Below are positions 1-11,100 of a stretch of 64,000 nt of DNA, piece by piece. Made by a program: the position numbers and the translations under genes. The notes below the pieces were generated by a model that saw only the letters and a program-made list of their open reading frames with translations, made no database searches and had not been told where the DNA came from. Within the stretch, counting starts at the first letter, position 1. Each line of letters begins with the position of its first letter. Origin of the DNA: Hormiphora californensis (lineage: Eukaryota > Ctenophora > Tentaculata > Cydippida > Pleurobrachiidae); the NCBI GenBank assembly GCA_020137815.1, contig CM035353.1:8153298-8217297 (forward strand). Direction: 5' to 3'.

Positions 1-11
1 GACAGCATTCA

Positions 12-395
12 GTGAGGAACAGGTTTTATGTCACGCAGTGTTTTCACTGCCAGCGCTTTGGCCATGTAGCAGGATCCATCTACTGCCCAAACAAGGATAA
101 ATCTGCGGTTTGTGCCTTCTGTACAGGAGATCATGACACTAGGAGTTGCCAAGCCAAGAAGGATAATGTATTGAGCAGGATGAAGTGTGTCAACTGTGAC
201 CATGGAGGAAGCAGAGAGGACAAGCGTCATGCTCAAAGCCATCCAGCCTCCAGCAGTATGTGTCCATTCTATGTTAATGCTAAAGGAAGACTCATGGAGA
301 GTACCAGTGGAGTAACGAAACAGGAAAAAAACATGTACCTGACGAGGGCATGGGAGGATCTGAGAGGAAAACGTCTTGGAGGATTGGCACACTAA
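12..395 (+). CDS. Retrotransposon ORF1 protein, C-terminal part, CCHC zinc knuckles
   Basis: The frame is open from the window edge, so the methionine at 12 is probably internal and the protein is 5'-truncated by the window. Counting from that methionine, Cys10, Cys13, His18 and Cys25 form a first zinc knuckle and Cys34, Cys37, His41 and Cys46 a second; a further Cys pair follows. Gag-like ORF1 proteins of LINEs use such knuckles to bind the element RNA and carry it to the target. The stop at 393-395 overlaps the start of ORF2 by 46 bases in another frame, a normal LINE arrangement that implies reinitiation or frameshifting for ORF2 translation. Confidence 0.7.
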   Translation: MRNRFYVTQCFHCQRFGHVAGSIYCPNKDKSAVCAFCTGDHDTRSCQAKKDNVLSRMKCVNCDHGGSREDKRHAQSHPASSSMCPFYVNAKGRLMESTSGVTKQEKNMYLTRAWEDLRGKRLGGLAH

Positions 396-3318
396 ACGTC
401 CACTCTATTATGAATAAGACGTCAGGTGTAATCACTCACTTAGAGGAAAAAGGATGTGACATTTGCTTGGTACAAGAGACTTACCTGAAACATAGTGACA
501 CGGCCAAACTGCAGGAGATCAGAGACTACGGATGGAATATCTTCTCCTCGCCTAGAGCGGAACGTTCAGGAGGTGGAATAGGAATCTTGTACAGGGATGG
601 TATCAAGTTGAAGTACACTCCGGTGAAAGCCAAGTTTAAGTCGTTTCAAGTCCAAGAAGCCCTTATTGGAGGGGGACAAGATGTAACGAGGCTGTGCAAT
701 GTCTATAGACCTCCGTACACGGGCAAGGCACGGTTTACGGAAGCGCAGTTCTTGGAAGAGTTTACAGATTATCTGTCAGAATTGGTCTGTAAAACGGGGA
801 ACCCTATCCTGATGGGTGATTTTAACTTCCAGGTTCATGAAACTCAGAACTTCTATGCAAAGAAGTTGCTTGGACTTCTTGACTCTCTTGGATTTGAACA
901 AAGGGTCCCACTGCAACCTACTCATATTCGTGGTGGTACTCTGGATCTCCTACTCTGTCAGAAAAACAGACATTCTAAGGTTCAATCGGTGGAAATTTTT
1001 CCAGATGGAACGACCTCGGATCATTTCCTTGTTTTAGCGGAGCTGTGTATTGAAACTGTGGGAAGTGAATACAGGACTCGTGAAAAAGTGGATACTTACA
1101 GGGACTTCAAGGCTGTTGATATCGAACTACTTCGGTGTGCTTTTAGGAGTGTGGATTGGAGTGAGGCGATGGAATCTGGTTCAGCTGAGGAGGTTTTGTG
1201 TATTTATATGAGGAAACTTGAGGAACTTGTGGATAGGACTGTCCCGTTGAAGAGGAGAAAGAAGAGAGGAGCTAAGCTGAGGCCATGGAGAGATAATCCA
1301 GAGGTGCGTAAAGTTCTTCGTCAGCGGCGGAATGCTGAGCGAGCCTGGGAGAACAATAAAACCAGCGTCACGAAGAAGCAGTTCAATGAACTCAAGAGGC
1401 AGTTTGGGCGTGTTGACAAGGAAGCGAGGACGAACTATGTCAAGGAAGACTTGGAGGAGTCCAGAGATGACCCCAAAGCACTTCAAAGGAAGCTGAACCG
1501 CCTACTCGGAAATAACGAAACCTTCATGCCTGAAACCACAGATAAGCAGAGGCTAGCGGATGACTTTGCGGACTTCTTTGTTGGAAAAGTTGATAGGATC
1601 CGGTCTACTGTTATTGGAGGGAAGAACCTGAGGACTAAGAGGAACCCTATTCATCAGACACCCGTCTGTTGTTTTGAGGAATTCGAGGAAGTTTCCCCAG
1701 AGAAACTAAAGAGGATAATCAAAGACATGCCAGACAAGACATGTGATCTTGACCCTATACCAACATGGTTAGTGAAGGGTTGTGTGCATGAGCTAACTCC
1801 AGTCTTATGTAGGTTTATAAACCTATCTCTTGGATGTTCCAGTGTTCCTGAACTTCTACAGCAAGCTTTGGTGTTTCCAACGATTAAGAACCCTCATGGC
1901 GATAAGAACGCTTTGTCCAATTATCGACCAGTCTCCAACCTATCTTTTGTCTCCAAGCTTCTTGAAAAGATAGTTCTAGAGCAGCTCAACTCGTATCTTA
2001 ATGAGAACGAGTTACTGAATAAGCATCAATCAGGTTATAGGGTGGGTCATAGCTGTGAAACCCTACTGATGGGTATGTTTGATGATCTCCTACGGGATCT
2101 GGATGAAGGAATGGTCACTGGCCTCTTTCTGTTGGATATGAGCGCCGCCTTTGATACAGTCGACCATGGAAAGCTGCTAGATGTTCTAGAAGGACGGTTT
2201 GGAGTAAAGGGTTCTGTCTTGGATTGGTTCGCCAACTATCTACAAATGAGGACTTATCGTGTAAACGTGGAAGGGGATCTCTCGAGGATCGTCTCTCTGA
2301 TATGTGGAGTTCCGCAGGGTTCACTGCTTGGACCTGTGCTGTTTTTACTGTATGTGGAGGAACTGCAGGATTTGGTTAAAGCTTATGGCTTGAGGATTAA
2401 GTTATATGCGGATGACTCGCAGTTGTACCAACTGATGAGGAGAATTGGAAGATTGCGAAGGAGAGGATTGAGGAATGTTTGTCAAGTGTGAAAGCTTGGA
2501 TGAGTGAGCACTGGCTACAGTGCAACGAGGCAAAGACTGAATTCCTGCTGCTAGGCAAAAACAGTGCCCTGGATAAGATGGTCTATCGGCCCACTGTGGA
2601 CTTTGGTGGAGTGGAGATAAGCCCAGTGGACTTTACGGGGAGTGCAGGGAAAACACTCGGCGTGTTCCTTGATAGCAACCTCTCAATGGAGAGGCAAATC
2701 AACAGTGTTAAGAGGCAATGTGGTTTGTTGTTGAAGAATCTATGGCAGGTAAACCGGTGTCTAGATAGATCGACGAAGATACTCCTTGTTAAGCAGCTCA
2801 TCATTTCAAGACTGGATTATTGTAATATCCTTTACCATGGCTTACCTAAGAAGCTTCTCAACAGCCTTCAGAGAGTCTTGAACTCGTGTGTCAGATTTGT
2901 TTATGGCCTATACGGTCACCAAGACACCTACATGCCATACTTGAAAGAATTGCATGTTCTTCCTGTGGAACAACGAGTCACGTTCAAAGCATGCCTTATG
3001 GCGTACAAGATTGTACATGGATTGGCCCCTGGCTACCTGCAAGATCAGGTCCCTGTTGATGATGGACTTCATGTGATCCGGGCTACTAGAGGAAACGCTT
3101 GGCCTGATGGCCTCAAGCTGAAGTACCCTAAGCTATCAAGTGTCAATGCGACTTCCAAGTTGAGAAGAAGACGTCCGTCGGTTTACCTGCCTGAAGTCTG
3201 GAATAAGCTTGAGTTAAAGCTTGATCTGAGAGCTGTTGAGTCTGTGGAATCTTTTAAGTCTAAGCTCAAGACTAGTCTTTTCACTGAGGCATTTGGTGAG
3301 ACTGGACTGTCCTGTTAA
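350..3318 (+). pseudogene. Retrotransposon ORF2: endonuclease plus reverse transcriptase, frameshifted
   Basis: The first 713-residue frame (350-2491) carries an endonuclease/exonuclease/phosphatase domain over residues 1 to about 235 (LNVHS, VQETYL, GDFNF and SDHF blocks). It then carries a reverse transcriptase with the palm motif DMSAAFDTVDH, the GVPQGSLLGP block and the catalytic YADD near residue 686. Shortly after YADD the frame is lost near 2430, and a second frame (2479-3318, 279 residues) supplies the thumb and C-terminal region. The break looks like a small indel, so this copy cannot make the full enzyme. The short antisense ORFs in this stretch are shadows. Confidence 0.88.
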
Positions 3319-3844
3319 GACTCTCCTTCTTGCTGAGGTATGTGCTCTAGCTGGTACCCGCTTTTAATTATTTTTCTGTATTTTAGCTCGTGGCGAGCAG
3401 AAGTGTGAAGCATAAGCTGGATTTTTTCATAGCACGAGTGTTTTTCTGTGTTTCCTATCTACGGACTTTTATATCAATATTTTTTAGAGTTCCAGGACTC
3501 TAACTCAGTCTGTTATGTAATCAGTCACCGATAGTTATGTGAGCCGATAGTAATGTGAGCCGGTGTTTTTTTTCTTTATTAATTTTTGTTCTATTAGGGA
3601 TGAGTTGTCAAGGTCTTACTAGTATATTAACCGTTCAGATTATCCTTCAGTGACAGCATCAGTTTCGCTGCTCTGTCCCTGTCGGATATGGGCGGAATAT
3701 AAACATAGTTATTATTATTATTATTATAACGAAGCAGGCGTTGCAGCACCACTGTAACACCCACTTTCTCACCCTGGTTTTCGTAGTGAAACACTGGAGG
3801 CTAGAAATAACCAACCTAATTTGTTTAGTGATATGTGTGTTAAC
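3319..3844. other. Retrotransposon 3' UTR and short intergenic stretch
   Basis: From 3319 to about 3727 is the LINE 3' UTR ending in TTA repeats. About 3728-3844 is the upstream region of the next gene. I see no other coding signal. Confidence 0.6.
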
Positions 3845-4756
3845 ATGATACGTCTCCTTCTCTTCACAGCTGCATTATGCGGAACAGTTGTTCTCACAGG
3901 TTAGTCGCAAATATATTACTTTGTACAATTTCATTTACAAAATGTGTGTCGTGTGATAGATGTTGATACTAAATACTAATTATGTTGACTAATAATATCT
4001 GTTGCATTTCAGACTGGACAGCTGTAGAGCGGAAGGTGAATATACCCTGGGACCTGGAGAATAAACCTCTCCAGATAAAGACGGACTCTACAGTAGGCAG
4101 TGATGAACATATCATTGTGTATGTGAACGACAAGGACAGCAACCATATTAGTGGGGTGGGTGTGAAGTTTGCCTCCCCTGTGTCGTATTTTATAGGGAAC
4201 TGTGCTGATAGCTACCCAGTTCTGCCAGTACAGCCACCAGTTGAAGTGGCGAAGCTCTGGACGTTTACCAAAACAGAGACCGCCTGGATCATCACATGTA
4301 ATGATGTTGAGTTGGTGAACTTGCTGTTCGCTCAAAGTTCACAAACCAATTGTGCCGCAACGTGGGGAGGCAATATTGTGGAGGAGATCCATTTCCCAAA
4401 TGGTGACAAAGCATCTGACTTCTACAGAGGTAATGCTCCAAATTTATATAAGAGCACATACTGGAACCAGTCTTAAATCTAAGTTATTCCATTTAGGACC
4501 AGTTGAGTGTCCTGCATTTACTGTTAAGGGATCAGCACAAGGAAACTGGCCTGTCTCACCAAAAGGGACAACTGTCACCATTGAATGTGCGGCCACCCAT
4601 TATGTACTTGCGGGAAGTGCAACACTGACTTGTCAGGACGATGGATCGTGGTCAAGTGATGTACCACAATGTGATGAAATTGGTAAAACACATTCTTCAT
4701 ACAAACATTATAAACTTCCCCTGAATACTCAAAAGTTCCTGGCGACTTTTCATTAA
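3845..4756 (+). CDS. Secreted protein with signal peptide, unassigned domain and one sushi/CCP domain
   Basis: I read three exons: 3845-3899, 4013-4429 and 4497-4756. Exon 1 encodes a hydrophobic signal peptide starting MIRLLLFTAALCG. Exon 2 encodes about 139 residues of an extracellular-looking domain with several cysteines that I do not recognise. Exon 3 begins with a clear sushi (complement control protein) module: VECPAF at its start, C-A-A-THY in the middle, LTCQDDGSWSS and a final PQC, giving the four cysteines of the fold. Both introns are phase 1, as usual for shuffled extracellular modules. After the sushi module a possible donor lies at 4683; reading through it gives a stop at 4754-4756, so the true 3' end may lie in an unseen exon. 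Sushi proteins act in complement-like recognition and adhesion. The gene probably lies inside a TRRAP intron on the opposite strand. Confidence 0.72.
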
Positions 4757-4989
4757 ACTTTTCATTCATCAAATAGATTATTTAATAGATTACTCTAACC
4801 AAACAACCAAGATATCTCCCATATGTAATTATGTATGTTACATACATAATAACATGGTATTACATTGTATGTAACAAGGGGACTTGTCAGACACTGACTG
4901 TAACATCTCGAACGCGGATTGTCATGTTCAGAAATTTTCACCGTAAGCTCGAATGAAAGGCTCTAATTGCTAATCTAACTGCACGTGGT

Positions 4990-5115
4990 GTGTACCTGTA
5001 CTGTCTGACAATCAGACTGAGAAGGTGAACTAGTTGAGATATTGTATGTGGTGTGTACCTGTACTGTCTGACAATGAGACTGAGAAGGTGAACCAGTTGA
5101 GATATTGTATGTCCC
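4990..5115 (-). repeat. 63-bp tandem duplication spanning a TRRAP exon end and its splice donor
   Basis: Two nearly identical 63-bp copies lie side by side. Each holds the last 21 codons of the exon plus the donor sequence. Two donors are therefore possible, after 5059 or after 4996 (minus strand). Because 63 is divisible by three, use of the distal donor adds 21 residues that repeat the preceding segment ([18 protein letters not shown]). Confidence 0.85.
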
Positions 5116-8100
5116 TCCTCGACTATAATCTTCTTGGTCCAATGGTACAACATGGCCTTCCCGTCATCTAGTCGGGCTGGCATGGCAGGGGTTATTATCT
5201 CTAGAGCCTGGAACACCACACTCCTACATTCGAGATGATGCGCCTTGAGTAACGAGTGGAACACCTACAAGAGGAGGGGGGTGTTAGCAGGGAGGGGGTA
5301 GGTGATCACGATGTTTCCTTATATGGACATCACGTGGGGGAACACATAAGTATATCACGTGCCTGTATAACAATCTTCTGGAGAATTGGAAACTTGCTGA
5401 TGATCAGTGAGAGGACAAGTTGTCCATAGTACTTGGTAGTGGGATCATGGGATATCTTGGGGTGACGACGTAACCAGGCATACTTCATCAAACTTCGAAT
5501 CTTTACACCGTCCCGTCTAGAGAAAGGGGTGTATCATAACCATGTTAGAGATGTTAGAGATACAATGTTAGAGATGCTAGAGATGTTAGAGGTACAATGT
5601 TAGAGATGTTTAGTTAGATTCGGGGGGCAGGGGGCTAATGGCTATTTGGTAAATCTGCCACTGTCTACCTGTTGTTGGATGATGGACGGTGTATATAGTG
5701 GGCGGCATGTTTGATGAACTCAGCAGACAACTTCAACACATGTATCATCACATAGTCATTCACATCTGAGTCCTCCAGAATTATCTGAGGGGGAGTTGGG
5801 GGATTGAACACGTGGGGGATTCGGATAGATATAGATTGATAGCCGGTAGAAGACCTCAAAACCTCTAAAGTATACTTGAACTGTTCTTATCAACACGTAT
5901 GAAGTCTGGCTCTCTATTCACCTGACTCTCAGGGTGCATGAAGACATCAATAATATTCCCTCCTCCTGCTGCTGCTGGAGATCCCTCTGTGGTGGTAGGA
6001 CCCTCAATGAGTGCAGTAGTGTCACCCCGCTCAAAACTATACTGGAACATAGGGACCAGGATGAACTCCAGAATCTTACCTGGGAAGGAGATGTTAGAGG
6101 GGGAGTTAGTACAGAAGTTCTAAAATCACTGTAGCTGTCCCAGCCCCACTGATCTCTAACTCGATAGAGAGAAAGAGCATGCTCGAGCAACCCCCTTACC
6201 TATTAGTTCCTGGGGCCAGCTAATAGCTCGACCACCCCCCTGTTGGTGGTGGTGGGAGGAACTCTTATAGATCTCTACAAAGGCAAAGAAGGCACGGCGT
6301 CTCTGTTCAATGGTGAACCTGGAGGGTAAAATATATAGTTGTAATGAACTATATTTGCCTTAATGTTTTGGTTACGAAATAACCCCCTTCGTACGTTGGC
6401 AAGGGAGGGGTAACAACCTATTATGTGCTAATTACCACAACGATAATTGCAAAAAAGGGAGGGAACAATACAGCCACTCACCCTTCCACGACTTTAGTCT
6501 TGATATGAGTGTGTAGGAAGTCCTTGTTAGCGACATATACCGCATCCAGGATATGTAGCAACTGGAACAACAACTCATTGTCCCCGGGGTTCCTCTCCAG
6601 ATGTTTCAGGAGACACTCCGCAAGCAACTTGGGCTCCTTCCACTGGTGAGTGGGGACTTCAAATTTATCTGGATTCCTGAACTTCTCTTGGCTCACAGGA
6701 CTGTTCCAAACAGCCCGGAAGTGGGCCACTAGATCTGCATTCCGTGACAGCAGATCAGGATCGTGTTTCAGAAGGAGAGAGGTGATGAGGATACCTTGGA
6801 ATCTGATCTCCTGGAACTCCTTGCTGGACTCCTGGAGGGGGTACTGAACAGCGTTGTCATGTTGTGCCCCACAGGCAGCCAGTAACTGTGAGACTGCCCC
6901 TCCGAGGAATAATCGCAGCGGTCCTGAGGAGAATGAATGGGTTTAAAACTTGAAAAGTGTATTTGGGAGGGCAGAGGGACGCCAGTCCAAATGGGCTGGG
7001 GACACAGTATAATCCCAAGCCCAGAAGAGAGTTTGGACGAGATAGTTACCTCCATCCTTGTGCCTGAGGAAGTTGTAAAACATTCTGTTCATTGTGGGTT
7101 CATGTAGATCCTTGAGGAAGAGATCTATAGCATCCCCTGGGTGCTTCAACACAAACTTGAATATCCCCTCCTGTGTAGAAGATTGTTCACATATTGTTTA
7201 TCAAGTTGAAACAAAGCTGTGCTAACTAATAAACCCGTTTAGATACAGCTGATTTCTATTATGTGGTTACCTGGAAGGGACTGCCCAGTTCAACATTCAG
7301 ATATTTTTCAGCTCTCACCACATAAATTATCAACTGACTGAGGAAATAGGGGAAGTTGTTTAGTAAGAGTTGGATGGCAGGAGGGGGTTTACTATGTCAT
7401 CAAACCGATAATTCTTTGATTTATAGACAACTCAACCTACCTGAAGAAGCTCTTTGGGGGAGGGGGTACCAGATGGAAGGTATTGATGATGGCCTGACAC
7501 AACAATATCTCCTCACTAAACGTATTAATCGACCTCTGAAACATATTTTAACTTTTGAAATCAGGCGAGAGATAGGAGAGGATAGTATATAATCAACTAG
7601 TAGTTAGTTATTAACATTTGAAATGTTGTACCTTGACTGGTGTCTGGTGGACACTGAGAATGTTTTCCAGCCACTTTTTGAGATGTTTCAGAAGCTGATC
7701 TCTGAGTTTATCGTTAAATAGAGTGGGAAACAGCTCCATCAAATGTGCCAGAATCTAAGTAAAGGGGGTTAGTTAATGGTAGTAAACAAGACTATAGAGT
7801 GGTCTAGAGCCACAGGTAAAATTCATATCTGCGTATCTGAATTCTGAGTACCCAGGTACCTACCTCAATAAGATGAATGGAGAGTTTCTTGGTTTCAGGT
7901 AGTTGTTGAAGAAGTGGTCTGATCTCCGAAGTGACAGTCTCCAGCACTATATCCTGTCCCTTGCTCTTTTGATAGGTTTGTATTGCATTCTTAGCACACA
8001 TCTGCAGCTCTTTGTCATGCCCAGTTAGGATCGTATACATAACCTGGGGGAATAGTGGGGACAGTTATTTCCAGTTTCGTATACCACTCGGATACCTAAC

Positions 8101-11100
8101 TGAGGTTGTCTAGATCATTTTGATACACCCTGTAGAATCCAACCCCAAACAAGTATATCACACCAAATAAGAAACTACCTAAAATTGTTAATTCTGTACC
8201 TTGAATATCTCAGGTTCATGTTGTGGCAGGTAGTGACAAGTTGCAAGGACCCTCAGCCCTGTCTTCTTCAGCAAAGTGAAATTAGTTTCCCGCTTATAAC
8301 AGTTGTATTTAGATAAAAGAGCCTGAGGGGAGAGAGAACAAATCACCAGTATCTCCTTCAGTAGTTTCTCTTTCTCAACATTGTTCGTCCCTGTAGCCTC
8401 CAGGGTTAGTAGTCTTGGTTCTAGAGTGGAGCAGAATACGACAGCTTCCATACAGGCTAGTTGTCGGGTTTCAGGGAGCTGGGATAGAGGCTGTTTCTTG
8501 GGCAGGATCTGAAATAGGGAAGAGTTGTTATATTCTAACATTTACCAGGGGCATTGACTGGCAAAGATAGAGGGTCGAGATGATCATGTGGTCACAACAC
8601 AGCCTGATAGAAGACGCGGGTGAGGTACACAGAAGATGTGTTGTGCGCGCCAATAATTGTACTCCCCTCACATCTTTGTCGTAGTGCTATTGCGCGCGCT
8701 CGACATCTCAACCAGGGTGGTTTTGTTTCAAGCAGCGGGAGACAACAACCAAACACCTTTGTTTTGAAACTAAACATTTTCCAATTTCCTATCCATTCTT
8801 ACTTTCTCTAACTTTGATATGGTTTATGAAGGAGTAAACTGTTTTATCGCCTTTTTTATTAAAAAAGGATAACAAATTTTATCGCCAATTTCAAACTACA
8901 GCTGTTTTATGGCGATGAAGAGTTGCAAGTGTTGTCGCAACTAATGCAGAACTTACCACCAAAGACGTAAACAGTTTGTCAACTCCGTACTCAGTACCAA
9001 AACATGAATATTGACGATATCCTATTCGCGGCAGCCCTTCTCTGCCTTGCGATACTAATGGTTCTTGGACTGCTACACATCAAGAAGACCATTACGCATG
9101 ACAAGTGATCGACTGCTTCCTATGTACGCCCAAGACCTGGAGCAATCCAAAACAGTGGCAAACAACGCCCACCTAATTTCGGAAAACGTGGCCAAGAGAC
9201 TTGCCTCGGTCACCATGTCACTACAAAGGCTACATGAGGTTGTGGAGCGAGAGCTGACTAAGAAACGTCCCACATACTGCACCTCTACTACACAGACAAT
9301 GATGGTAGACACAACAGACTCTGCTACATTCACCAGCCCAAGGAAGACCAATGTGGAGTCTGTTTCTACCAGCCCCGGACCCAGCCCTAGAGAGCTCCTT
9401 GTCGAGACTGTTTCTACCAGTGAAGCAGCACTCTCTACCGAAGAGGAAGCCGTCCTAATTCAGCCTGAGGACTCTCAAGTTGTACCGGACCAGCCCAACA
9501 CAGAGGACTCCATTGTAGCAGACCATACCGTGCTACACCTAGAGTAAGGCTGAACTTCAAAGATTTTATCGAGACGGGTGGAGGAGATGATTTTACCCCT
9601 GAGGAGTGATGAACCTCATTTTACCCCCTCCTCCTCCACCCCCTCACCACTATGGGGAGAGCTCATTGTGATTGTCAGGATAGATACTGACTATCACAAT
9701 GAGCTCTCTGTGCCAGCTCTGATCATGCACTATCTCTATTGTATGATCAGAGTCCCATAGCCGTGTAGCTGCTGGCTGATGCTACAGTGAGTACGGTCAA
9801 CTCACAAAAAACAAAATTTTAGTCTATGCACAAGATTGGTGCACGATCACGAAATCTTCAAACTCAATAATATTCCTTCTTACCGTATCAGCGAAGAAAT
9901 CTTTGGATGACAGATCTTTAGATAGCGGGTCTACCAGTTCTTTGACTGTCTTCTTGGTTATTTCAGCCAGGGTCAGGAGTGATTGGCGGGTCTGTTTTCG
10001 TACCACTGCATATGGTGATAACATCTCCTTAACGAGGTGGTGAACCATACCCGGGAGTAGCTGAAATGGTAGGGAATTAGGGAGTAGGGGAAATGAGGGA
10101 ATTAGGGAGTAGGGGAATGAGGGAATTAGGGAGTAGGGGAATGAGGGAATTAGGGAGTAGGGGAATGTAGGGAGTAGTTGAAAGGGGGTACTAGACTAGT
10201 GGAAACGAGGAATTAGGGATTCGTGGAAACGAGGGAGTAGTGGAGAGGAGGGGGAATTGGGGAGTAGCTGAAGTGAGGGTAAATTAGGGAATAGAAAGGG
10301 GACTAGGGAGGGAATGTATGGTGTAGCTACAAACTATCACCAAATAACACCCGTGGTACCTTCTCTTGTGCAGCGGTAACATTTGCTGCACTGTGTGGTG
10401 TATTGCAGTGTCTGATAATCCTCTGGAACAGTGCCTCCGCTAATCCTAATGTACCATAACTTATCTGAAACATAGAAAACATGAGGTAATCTAAATATTA
10501 TGTGTCTCAAATATCTGCCCAAATATCTGCCCAAATATTTGCCCAAATTGTCCAAATAAATATCTGAGCTTGGTAAATATCCGTTATTCAATTTAGAAGT
10601 TACCTCTTCACTAAGGTCGATCATGGTGTACATTGTAGCACTGATCAGGGGTTGCTGGTTCTTTATAACCCACATTAGGGGAGCATTACCGATCAACCAA
10701 TCAAGTGCAGTAACCCCGCCCCTCTTACTAAACCATGCCCTCTCATAACACAACCCACACAACTTGTCCAGTAACACGTCAAAGAAGGGCATCTGGAAGG
10801 CTCTCTCCGCTGAACCTGTAGGGAGGGGAAGGATAGTTAGTTTTCCTATAATCCGAAATAAATCCACAGTTAATTAGGAATAAAATATTGTATGCATGTA
10901 TTTTGCGACCTCCCGGCCCGGACTTATTCTTTGAACAAGGCAAAGAATCGAACAGGTACCTAGGATGTATTTGCAGGTTTCAGTAACAAGACGTATTGCC
11001 TTCTCCCCGATATTCGCCAGTTCACTCTGTTCAGAACCAACACACTCCGCTATTACATCTACCAGGACATGGACATCCAACGATGCACTTCCCTGAGAGA

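Larger units (their letters stand above)
1..3727 (+). mobile_element. Non-LTR (LINE) retrotransposon, 3' portion, CR1/L2/Jockey-like
   Basis: The left edge of the window lies inside a LINE. In order one sees the end of an ORF1 with zinc knuckles, an overlapping ORF2 with apurinic-type endonuclease and reverse transcriptase, about 400 bp of 3' UTR, and a terminal run of TTA triplets near 3708-3727. LINEs of the CR1/L2 group end in short tandem repeats rather than poly(A), which fits this tail. The 5' end lies outside the window. ORF2 is broken by one frameshift near 2430, so this copy looks inactive. It lies to the left of the last visible TRRAP exon and may sit in a TRRAP intron. Confidence 0.85.
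8509..9893. other. TRRAP intron holding a small ORF and a foldback element
   Basis: This 1.4 kb intron is longer than most in this gene. It holds a + strand ORF (9004-9547) and a three-way foldback (9650-9760), listed separately. 8540-9000 has no coding signal I trust. Confidence 0.6.
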
